Shown here one piece after another: positions 35,546 to 42,944 of a stretch of DNA of 64,000 bases. Each line of letters starts with the position of its first letter. Position 1 is the first letter of the stretch. The notes below the pieces were generated by a model. It was not told the origin of the DNA, searched no databases, and saw nothing but the letters and a program-made list of their open reading frames with translations. Source of the DNA: Planctomycetota bacterium (GTDB taxonomy: Bacteria > Planctomycetota > UBA1135 > GCA-002686595); the NCBI GenBank assembly GCA_026692665.1, contig JAPLOF010000020.1, forward strand, positions 62,001-126,000, written 5' to 3'. The translations under genes were made by a program, and so were the position numbers.

Positions 35546-35694
35546 GGGATGGGTTCCTCGGCTGGCGGGCGGATTCGGCACTCTAACCTCCCGACAGAGC
35601 CTGGTTCCCGCCTGCCGGGACGGCCGGAAGTGGCGCATACTGGAAGAGGCGGATTCGAGCCCGCCACCCCGGTCCCCCCGAACGGCCTCTCCCC

Positions 35695-38600
35695 ATGAGT
35701 CGACTGCTCCTCGGCGCGCTTGCCGCCGCCCTTTCGTTCCCGTCGTTCGCTCCGATTGCGCGCGCACAGTCGGCGATTCCGGCAACCGATCGGGGCGCCG
35801 CGGTCGAGCAGGCGATCGCCAACTGGCGCGTGCAGCACGGCAGCTCCTGGCGGACGCTCCTCCATGGCGACACGGGTCGGCTCGAATTCCTCTACGGCGG
35901 ATCCGCCGCGCCGTCGCGCGCGCCGATCGCGGATGCGGAGTTCGTCGGACTCGCGCTCGAGGCGATCGAGGCCACGCGGGACATGCACGGGATCGCAGCG
36001 GGGGAGCTCACGCCGAGCGGCGTCCACTTCCTGCCGCTCGCGCAGATCGGCAGCACGGACAAGATCTCGGTCGAGTTCACGCAGTCCGTCGGCGGACTGC
36101 CGGTGAGCGCCGGCACGGTCCACTGTCTCTTCGACATGCGCGGCCGACTGCTCTCGCTGCACGCGCAGGGCGTCCCCGATGCCGACCGGCTGGAACTCGA
36201 GCCACTCCTCGACGCGACCCGCGCGCGCGCGCTCGCCGCGTCGGCCTTCGCGGAGGACGAATCCGGACCCGCGACGCAGGTCGGGCAGGCCCAGCTCGAG
36301 ATCACGCGGGTCGGAGGCGGAGCGCTCGCCTGGCGAGTCGAGGCTCGCAGCGAGATCGAAGGCGCGATGCCCGCCGGACGCGTGTACTGGGTCGGCGCGC
36401 GCGACGGCTCGATCCTCGCGTCGGAGCGCACCGTTCACGAGTTCGAGGTGCGCGGGAACGTGCGAGCCCTCGTGACCCCGGGCCTGGCGCCGGACACGGC
36501 CTCGAATTCCGTGGTTCCGGTGCCGATGCGGTACATGAACGTGTCGAGCTCGGCGGGGACTGTCCGCACGGACGCGCTGGGGAACTTCGTCTTCCCGAGC
36601 GTCAACACGTCCTTGGCGGTCACCCTGAGCTTCACGGGCCCCTACAACAACGTTCAGAACGTCGCGGGAGCCGAGTACACGCTGACGCAGACGATCCCGG
36701 CGAACCAGGACAACACGCTCACGATGAACCCGTCCTCGAGCGCGCAGATCACCGCGCAGGGGAACACGTTCCATCACATCAACCTGCTGCGCGACTTCGT
36801 GCGCTCGATCAATCCGACCGACGCGACGGCCGACGTCGTCCTGTCGTCCAACGTCAACCTGAACCAGACCTGCAACGCCTACTTCGACGGCGGCTCGACG
36901 AACTACTTCCTCGCCGGGGGCTCGTGCGCGAACACGGCGTACTCGACCGTCGTCGGTCACGAGAACGGCCACTGGCTCAACGTCCGCTACGGCACGGGCA
37001 ACGGCATGGACGGGATGGGCGAGGGCAACGCGGACGTCTGGGCCATGTACCTGTACGACTCGCCCGTCGTCGGTCTCGACTTCTGCGGCCCGGGCTGCAA
37101 CGTCCGGACGGGCCTGAACACCCGCCCGTTCTGCGGCGACAACTCGCCCCAGTGCTACGGCGAGGTGCACGCGGACGGCGAGACCTGGATGGGCGCGGCG
37201 TGGAAGGTGCGCGCGCGTCTCAACACCGCGCTCGGCAACGCGATGGGGGACCTGACGGCGAACACGCTCTTCCTGGCGTGGATGAACGCGTACAACCAGG
37301 GCACGATCCGCTCGATCATCGAGACGCAATGGCTCGTGCTCGACGACGACGACGGCGACCTGAACGACGGATCACCGCACTACCCGCAGATCGACGGTGG
37401 CTTCCGCGAGCAGGGATTCCCGGGTGTCGCGCTGAACCCCGTGACGATCGACGGTGTCACCCTGCTGCCCGACTCGACCGTCGAGGTCGGTCCCTACGGC
37501 GTCGAGGCGCGCATCATCGCGCACTTCGACAACGCGAGCCTCTCGGGCGCGACCCTGTACTGGCGCGTGAACGGGTCCGTGTACACGCCGATCCCGCTCG
37601 TCCCGCAGGGTGGCGACCTCTTCGGCAACGCGATCCCGATCGTGCCGACCCCTGCGCAGGTCGACTACTACGTCGTCGCGGTCGATTCGCTCGGCAACAG
37701 CCTGCGCTGGCCCGGCCCCGCGGCCGTCGAGGGCTTCCGTGTGGGCGCTCCGGTCGCGCTGTGGAGCACCGACTTCGAATCGGGCGCCGCGGGCTGGACG
37801 CACGGCACGTACGGAGACACCTCGAACCAGGGAGACGATTGGCAGCTCGGGACACCGGCCGGCAAGTTCGGCAGCGCGGCCGTGCCGGGGCAGATCATCT
37901 CCTGGCGCGACCCGGCCAGCGCCTGGAGCGGCGCGAGCTGCTGGGGAGTCGACCTGGGCAACGGTTCCAACGGCACCTACAGCACGAACGTGCACACGTG
38001 GTTGCGTTCCCCGTCCATCGACTGCACGAACGCGCGCGGCGTCCAGCTGTCGTTCCGGCGCTGGCTCTCCGTGCAGTACGGCAGCGCCGACCAGGCGCGG
38101 ATCCGCGTCAACGGGAACATCGTGTGGTCGAACCCGACCGCGACGAACCTGCTCGAGCAGAGCTGGACTGCGCAAGTCGTCGACATCTCGCCGTTCGCCG
38201 ACGGCAATCCCTCGGTTCAGGTGGAGTTCGAGATCCGGACCGACGCCAGCGTGCAACTCGGCGGCTGGAACGTCGACCAAGTCGAGCTCACGCAACTCGG
38301 GCCGGCGACCAACGACTGCGTCGCGCCTACGGCGTACGGGCCGGCCAAGGTGCACTCGGGCTCGTCGATCGCGCGTCTCGAGTCCGCGGGGGAGACGAGC
38401 CTCCTCTTCGGGCCTTTCCAGCTCAGCCTCGTGGGCGGCGTCCCGCAGCGCTCGGCAATGGTCTACTCGTCGCATGCTCCGGCCGCCACGCCGATGCTCG
38501 GCGGGACACTCCTGATCGCACAACCTTTCGCGCGCGAGCTGGCGTGGCAACTGGACGGGTTCGGCGAGGCCCTGTCGACGTACACGGTGCAGCCGTCTCA

Positions 38601-38706
38601 GGTCGGCACGACCCGCTACTTCCAGTGCGTGTTCCGCGATCCGGCGAACCCGGACGGGACGGGGATCGGATTCTCGAAGGCACTGCGGGTCAGCTTCTGC
38701 CCCTGA
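35695..38706 (+). CDS. secreted zinc metalloprotease (M4/M36-like) with sorting domain
   Basis: 1003 residues. A signal peptide ends near ARAQ (25). A propeptide of FTP/PepSY kind covers about 50-260 (VEFTQSVGGLPVSAGTVHCLFDMRGRL). The catalytic domain (about 360-560) has HENGH (His 422, Glu 423, His 426) and the third ligand in EGNADVW (Glu 443), a gluzincin arrangement. A jelly-roll module follows (about 690-880; STDFESGAAGW; GGWNVDQVEL), and a C-terminal beta-sandwich of about 125 residues ends in SFCP, likely a cell-surface sorting domain. It should cleave proteins outside the cell. Confidence 0.87.
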   Translation: MSRLLLGALAAALSFPSFAPIARAQSAIPATDRGAAVEQAIANWRVQHGSSWRTLLHGDTGRLEFLYGGSAAPSRAPIADAEFVGLALEAIEATRDMHGIAAGELTPSGVHFLPLAQIGSTDKISVEFTQSVGGLPVSAGTVHCLFDMRGRLLSLHAQGVPDADRLELEPLLDATRARALAASAFAEDESGPATQVGQAQLEITRVGGGALAWRVEARSEIEGAMPAGRVYWVGARDGSILASERTVHEFEVRGNVRALVTPGLAPDTASNSVVPVPMRYMNVSSSAGTVRTDALGNFVFPSVNTSLAVTLSFTGPYNNVQNVAGAEYTLTQTIPANQDNTLTMNPSSSAQITAQGNTFHHINLLRDFVRSINPTDATADVVLSSNVNLNQTCNAYFDGGSTNYFLAGGSCANTAYSTVVGHENGHWLNVRYGTGNGMDGMGEGNADVWAMYLYDSPVVGLDFCGPGCNVRTGLNTRPFCGDNSPQCYGEVHADGETWMGAAWKVRARLNTALGNAMGDLTANTLFLAWMNAYNQGTIRSIIETQWLVLDDDDGDLNDGSPHYPQIDGGFREQGFPGVALNPVTIDGVTLLPDSTVEVGPYGVEARIIAHFDNASLSGATLYWRVNGSVYTPIPLVPQGGDLFGNAIPIVPTPAQVDYYVVAVDSLGNSLRWPGPAAVEGFRVGAPVALWSTDFESGAAGWTHGTYGDTSNQGDDWQLGTPAGKFGSAAVPGQIISWRDPASAWSGASCWGVDLGNGSNGTYSTNVHTWLRSPSIDCTNARGVQLSFRRWLSVQYGSADQARIRVNGNIVWSNPTATNLLEQSWTAQVVDISPFADGNPSVQVEFEIRTDASVQLGGWNVDQVELTQLGPATNDCVAPTAYGPAKVHSGSSIARLESAGETSLLFGPFQLSLVGGVPQRSAMVYSSHAPAATPMLGGTLLIAQPFARELAWQLDGFGEALSTYTVQPSQVGTTRYFQCVFRDPANPDGTGIGFSKALRVSFCP

Positions 38707-38762
38707 ACGAACGCTCGGCCCGCAAGGGGTGCGCCGGACCGCTCTCCGCAGGAGTTCCCCTT

Positions 38763-38784
38763 CCCGGCGGCTCTCGCCGCCGGG
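38763..38784. terminator. hairpin terminator between convergent genes
   Basis: Perfect 9-bp stem CCCGGCGGC with a TCTC loop, between the stops of the metalloprotease and the phosphodiesterase genes. Confidence 0.6.
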
Positions 38785-38794
38785 CAGGGCGTGC

Positions 38795-40180
38795 TCAGCT
38801 CCTCGACTGCAGCAGCGCCAGCACGCGCATCGGCACCGAAGCCATGTCCACGATGCCGCCCCCCGGCTCCCCGCCGCAGCGTGCGAACGGCTCGCTGCAC
38901 AGGAACATGGGCCCGTCCGCGACGTGGTCGGGGATGCGCCCGTGGCTGCCCTTCACGAGCGTCGCGTCCAGCGGGATGACGTCCAGGAGGTAGCGCATGC
39001 CCAGCTTCTTCTGCGCCAGCCGGCGCGCGACACGCAACTTCGGGAACGCGATCGCGGGATCGAGGAACAGCTCGCAGGGGTCGTAACCGGGCTTACGGTG
39101 GATGTCGACCGAGCGCGCGAAGTCGGGCTCGTCCGCGGGATCGGACCAGTAGTAGTACGTGAACCACGCGTCGCGCGCGGCGACGAGAACGAGATCGCCG
39201 CTGTGCGGGTGATCGAGGCCGGCGCGCGCGAGCTCCGCGCCCTCCAGCACGCACTCGACTCCGGGAAGCGCACGCAGGATCTCGCGCGCCTCGCTCTTCG
39301 CGCGTTCGTCGCGGCAGTAGACGTGCGCGACCTGGTGGTCCGCGACCGCGAATGCGCGGCTGCCGAACACGTCGAGCACGTCCCCGGCCGGCGTCTTGCG
39401 CGCGACGAGCAGCCCCGCATCCCGCAGGCGTCGGTTCACGTGCACAGGCCGCTCCACCGCGGTGATCCCGTACTCGCTGACGACGACGACACGCGCGCCG
39501 ACCGCGCTCGCCGCGTGCAGCACGTCCCCGACGACGCCGTCGATCTCGCCGATCGCGCGCCGAGAGCGCGCGTCGTCGGGCCCGAAACGCTGGAAGTCGT
39601 AGTCGAGGTGGGGCAGGTACGCGAGCGTCAGCGTCGGCCGCTTCTCGCGCAGCGTCCGGATCGTGGCGTCCGCGATCCAGCGGCTCGACGGCAGACCCGA
39701 TTTCGGGCCCCAGAAGTCGAAGAACGGGAACGGCCCCAGTTCCGCGTCGAGCCACTCTCCGTACCCGGTGGGCCAGGCGTAGGTCGCCGGGATCTTGCGC
39801 CCGTCCGCCGGATAGAACGGCCGCGGCGTGATCGAGTAGTCCACCCGCGCCCCGAGGTTCCACCACCAGAAGATCTTGGCCGTCGTGGCCCCCGGATCGA
39901 GTCGCTTCACGGTCTCGTAGAGCTTCTCGCCGGCGACGAGCGCGTTGGACTGGCGCCACAGGGCGATCTCGGCCGTGTCGCGCGCGAACCAGCCGTTGCC
40001 CACGGCTCCGTGCCTGGACGGCGGCAGTCCGGTGAGCATGGTCGCCTGCGCCGAGCACGTGACCGCCGGCAGGACGGTCGTCATCGGGGCTCGCGCCCGC
40101 AACCCGTTCAGGTGGGGCGTCGATTCCCCCAGGCAACGCGGCGTGAGGCCGACGACATCGAGCACCACGACCGGTTCCAT
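38795..40180 (-). CDS. type I phosphodiesterase/nucleotide pyrophosphatase family enzyme
   Basis: 461 residues, no signal peptide, so probably cytoplasmic. Alkaline-phosphatase fold: VVVLDVVGL (first Asp), PAVTCSAQATMLTGLPPSRHG (Thr nucleophile), LPHLDYDFQRFGPDD (Asp and His ligands). The usual D-H-G metal pair is SEYGI here, with Glu and Tyr, and a later His cluster (DHPHSGDLVLV; DIHRKPGYDP; KGSHGR) remains. I recall this SEYG form as a subfamily. The start is placed at 40180 (MEPVVV), just before the fold. Confidence 0.8.
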   Translation of the reverse strand: MEPVVVLDVVGLTPRCLGESTPHLNGLRARAPMTTVLPAVTCSAQATMLTGLPPSRHGAVGNGWFARDTAEIALWRQSNALVAGEKLYETVKRLDPGATTAKIFWWWNLGARVDYSITPRPFYPADGRKIPATYAWPTGYGEWLDAELGPFPFFDFWGPKSGLPSSRWIADATIRTLREKRPTLTLAYLPHLDYDFQRFGPDDARSRRAIGEIDGVVGDVLHAASAVGARVVVVSEYGITAVERPVHVNRRLRDAGLLVARKTPAGDVLDVFGSRAFAVADHQVAHVYCRDERAKSEAREILRALPGVECVLEGAELARAGLDHPHSGDLVLVAARDAWFTYYYWSDPADEPDFARSVDIHRKPGYDPCELFLDPAIAFPKLRVARRLAQKKLGMRYLLDVIPLDATLVKGSHGRIPDHVADGPMFLCSEPFARCGGEPGGGIVDMASVPMRVLALLQSRS

Positions 40181-40208
40181 GCGCGCTCGGGATGCTAGCA
40201 TCGGCCGG

Positions 40209-40559
40209 ATGCTGGATCGTCTCGCGAACCTCTTCCGCGGCAAGCCGGTGCTCGTCCGCGGCACCGGCAAGCTGGCCGAAGGTCACTCCAAGAAGGTCGA
40301 GATCGGCGACATCCTGGCCGGGGGCAAGCTGATCCTCCTGTGCCGCGTCGACGGGGACCTGCACGCGCTCGACACGCGCTGTCCGCACGACGGTGGCCGG
40401 ATCATCGACGGGCCGCTCGTGGAGGGGAAGCTCGCGATCTGTCCGCTGCACAACTACACGTTCGATCCGAAGAACGGCCAGGTCGTGCGCGGCTCGTGCC
40501 CGAAGGCGACCGTCTACAAGGTGCGCGAGAAGGACGGCGACGCCGAGGTCTGGGCGTGA
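40209..40559 (+). CDS. Rieske 2Fe-2S protein (NirD/ferredoxin type)
   Basis: 116 residues. Rieske motifs C58-P-H60 and C78-P-L-H81 would bind a 2Fe-2S cluster. CPHDGG and CPLHNYTFDPKNGQVVRG follow the soluble NirD/dioxygenase-ferredoxin pattern, with no membrane anchor. An electron carrier of unknown partner. The adjacent NAD(P)-binding gene starts 19 bases after its stop and may share a transcript. Only 28 bases separate its start from the divergent phosphodiesterase gene. Confidence 0.87.
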   Translation: MLDRLANLFRGKPVLVRGTGKLAEGHSKKVEIGDILAGGKLILLCRVDGDLHALDTRCPHDGGRIIDGPLVEGKLAICPLHNYTFDPKNGQVVRGSCPKATVYKVREKDGDAEVWA

Positions 40560-40578
40560 GTGCGACCGCACGGGCTCC

Positions 40579-41226
40579 GTGAGCCGGTCCGTCCTCGTCG
40601 CCGGTGCGACCGGCTGGATGGGAACGCGGCTGTGCGCACGTCTCCTGGAGCGTGGTCACCGTGTCCGCGGGCTGGCCCGTCCCGGATCGGAGTCGCGCAT
40701 CGCTCCGGGCGCCGAAGCCGTCTTGGGAGATCCGCTCTCGCCGGCGACCTACCGCGCGGCGTCGAGGCCGGGGGACGTGCTCGTGCAACTCGTCGGCACG
40801 GCGCACCCATCGCCGGCGAAGGCCGCCGAGTTCCGCGCGGTCGATCGCGCGGCGCTGTTCGCCGCTCTCGAGGGTGTCGCCGACCGAGGCGTCGCGCGGA
40901 TCGTCTACGTCAGCGTGGCGCAGCCCGCCCCGATCATGCGGGCCTACGTCACGGTGCGCGCCGAATGCGAAGCGCGCATCGCGGCCTCCGGACTCGACGC
41001 GACGATCCTGCGGCCGTGGTACGTGCTCGGGCCGGGTCGCAACTGGCCGCGCGTGCTCGAGCCGTTCTACTGGCTGGCGGAGCGCTTCCCGGCGACGACA
41101 TCGGCCGCACGTCGACTGGGTCTCGTCACGGAGGAGCAGATGCTCCGCGCGCTCGTCCGCGCTGTCGAATCCGAAGCACGCGGAGTCGAGATCGTCGACG
41201 TGCCCGCGATCCGGGCGACTCCCTGA
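40579..41226 (+). CDS. NAD(P)-binding epimerase-like protein (extended SDR family)
   Basis: 215 residues starting at GTG. Rossmann motif VAGATGWMGTRL (G-x-x-G-x-x-G), then a short atypical SDR: GDPLSPATYRAA, DVLVQLVGTAHPS, IVYVSVAQPAP and TILRPWYVLGPGRNWP. The Tyr-x3-Lys catalytic pair is not evident. The pattern matches NDUFA9/NmrA-like proteins that bind NAD(P) without clear catalysis. Co-transcribed with the Rieske gene by spacing. Confidence 0.78.
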   Translation: MSRSVLVAGATGWMGTRLCARLLERGHRVRGLARPGSESRIAPGAEAVLGDPLSPATYRAASRPGDVLVQLVGTAHPSPAKAAEFRAVDRAALFAALEGVADRGVARIVYVSVAQPAPIMRAYVTVRAECEARIAASGLDATILRPWYVLGPGRNWPRVLEPFYWLAERFPATTSAARRLGLVTEEQMLRALVRAVESEARGVEIVDVPAIRATP

Positions 41227-41236
41227 GCACGCTTCC

Positions 41237-42286
41237 CTAGGGGATCCGCGTGCGGAAGGCGTTGCCCTCCGCGAACGCGACGAAGGCCCGGCCCGCCTGC
41301 GTGGTGCACAGCGACCAGGTCGTGACGCCGTGACCCAGTTCCCGCGGCTTCCCGCCCGTCGTGGAGTAGAGGAGCTTCCCGTTGCGCGCGTCCTGCCACG
41401 CCATGCAGCTCCCCGTCGGTGTCGCGGCCAGCGACGGCAGCATGCCGCGCATCTGCCGCATCTCGGACCAGTTCGGCGACGTGGTGTAGATCTCGCCGTC
41501 GCGCTGCCACACCGCGAGCCATCCGCCCTCCACGCGGGCGATCGAGCCGCCGTCGGCGGGACAGGCGGCGATGCGCCACGAACCGCTGCCGAGCTTCTGC
41601 GCCGGCTCGAAGCTCCCGCCGCCGTCGCGCGAGATCGCGAGCCACGGATCGCGGGCGCCGTCGACGTCATTGCGGAACAGGACCGCGATCGAACCGTCGG
41701 CGAGGTATGCGATGGTGGGTGCGCAGCAGGGGCAGATCGATCCCGAAGGCGAGCGGTAGACGAGACCCTCGGTCCACGACGCGCCGCCGTCCGCCGAGCG
41801 CGCGCCCCAGATCTCGGGTTGCTTCGAGCGACCGTCGACCCACGTCGCGTAGAGGCGCGAGCCGCCGTCGGACGCGAGTGCGTGCAATCCCTCCTCGGCG
41901 GCTCCGGGCGCGCGCGTGACGGGAATGGGACCCGACCACGACGTGCCGTCGCGCGTGGTCCAGGCCAGGACTTCCGCCGGCTCGTGCGCCACGGCGACGA
42001 CGCAGGCTCCCGGCGAGGTCCTCGCGACGCGTGGGCCGCGGCCGAATCCGACGCGCAGCGCGGGCTCGGTCGCGACGACCACGGAACGACCGAAGGTCCG
42101 CCCACCGTCCACGGAGGCGGCGTACTCGATGCCGCGCGCCGTCGCGACCACGACGTGCACGGCGTCCGCGGATCCTCCGGTCGTGTGAATGGACGTGACC
42201 TCGCTCCACGGCAGGACGACGGGGTGCGAGCAGGCGGGGAGCACGAGCAGGGCGAGCAGCAACGCGGTTACCGTTCGGGAACGCAT
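41237..42286 (-). CDS. sialidase-like (BNR-repeat) lipoprotein
   Basis: 349 residues. Lipobox VLPAC (Cys near 19). Beta-propeller with Asp-box-like repeats (ASVDGGRTFG; SADGGASWTEG; SRDGGGSFEPA) and a CPCC cluster in SGSICPCCAPTIAYL, which I recall from a planctomycete subgroup of exo-alpha-sialidase-like proteins. The Arg triad of true sialidases is not evident, so enzymatic activity is doubtful. It should face the periplasm or cell surface. Confidence 0.75.
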   Translation of the reverse strand: MRSRTVTALLLALLVLPACSHPVVLPWSEVTSIHTTGGSADAVHVVVATARGIEYAASVDGGRTFGRSVVVATEPALRVGFGRGPRVARTSPGACVVAVAHEPAEVLAWTTRDGTSWSGPIPVTRAPGAAEEGLHALASDGGSRLYATWVDGRSKQPEIWGARSADGGASWTEGLVYRSPSGSICPCCAPTIAYLADGSIAVLFRNDVDGARDPWLAISRDGGGSFEPAQKLGSGSWRIAACPADGGSIARVEGGWLAVWQRDGEIYTTSPNWSEMRQMRGMLPSLAATPTGSCMAWQDARNGKLLYSTTGGKPRELGHGVTTWSLCTTQAGRAFVAFAEGNAFRTRIP

Positions 42287-42319
42287 GCACGGAGTCTATC
42301 CCTGGAGGGCCCCGTCGGT

Positions 42320-42916
42320 ATGGTGCGGCGCATGACCAGCCCGATCCGAGTCCTCGCCTTCGCCGGCAGCCTGCGCCGTGATTCCTGGAACAAGAAGCTC
42401 GTGCGCGTGGCGGCCGAGGGCGCGCGAGCGGCTGGCGCGGAGGTGACCGTGCTCGACCTGCGCGACGTCGAGATGCCGCTCTTCGACGAGGACCTCGAGC
42501 GCGAGCGTGGACTGCCCGAGGGCGCGAAGCGCTTCAAGCAGCTGCTCCTCGCGCACCACGCGATCCTGATCTCGAGCCCGGAGTACAACAGCTCGATCTC
42601 GGCCGTCCTGAAGAACGCGATCGACTGGGCGTCGCGCGCGGAGCCGGGCGAGAAGCCGCTGGCGTGCTTCGACGGGAAGGTCGCCGGGCTCCTGTCCGCG
42701 TCGCCCGGCGCGCTCGGGGGCCTGCGCGGGCTCGTCACCGTGCGCTCGATCCTCGGCAACATCCGCGTGCTCGTCGTCCCCGAGCAGGTCGCGATCAGCA
42801 AGGCGCACGAGGCGTTCGACGCGGACGGGAACCTGCGCGACGCGAAGCAGGCCGAGTCCGTGCGACACGTGGGGACGCGAGTCGCCGCGGTCGCCCGCGC
42901 GCTCGCGCCCGCCTGA
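42320..42916 (+). CDS. NADPH-dependent FMN reductase family protein
   Basis: 198 residues. Flavodoxin-like fold: FAGSLRRDSWNKKLVR (FMN phosphate loop G-S-L-R-x-x-S-x-N), LDLRDVEMPLFDED, and SSPEYNSSISAVLKNAIDW (isoalloxazine loop). The family reduces quinones, azo compounds or chromate with NAD(P)H. GGAGGG lies 10 bases before ATG 42320; ATG 42332 is an alternative start that fits family length equally well. Convergent with the molybdoenzyme gene. Confidence 0.88.
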   Translation: MVRRMTSPIRVLAFAGSLRRDSWNKKLVRVAAEGARAAGAEVTVLDLRDVEMPLFDEDLERERGLPEGAKRFKQLLLAHHAILISSPEYNSSISAVLKNAIDWASRAEPGEKPLACFDGKVAGLLSASPGALGGLRGLVTVRSILGNIRVLVVPEQVAISKAHEAFDADGNLRDAKQAESVRHVGTRVAAVARALAPA

Positions 42917-42944
42917 AGCCTCGCAGCCGCGTCCGAGCCGCGAG

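Noticed and set aside
35646-35680. tRNA T-arm-like sequence (GGCGG-ATTCGAG-CCCGCC) before the metalloprotease gene
   Set aside because: The loop is one base too long for a T-arm, and no acceptor stem, anticodon arm or D-arm can be built upstream.
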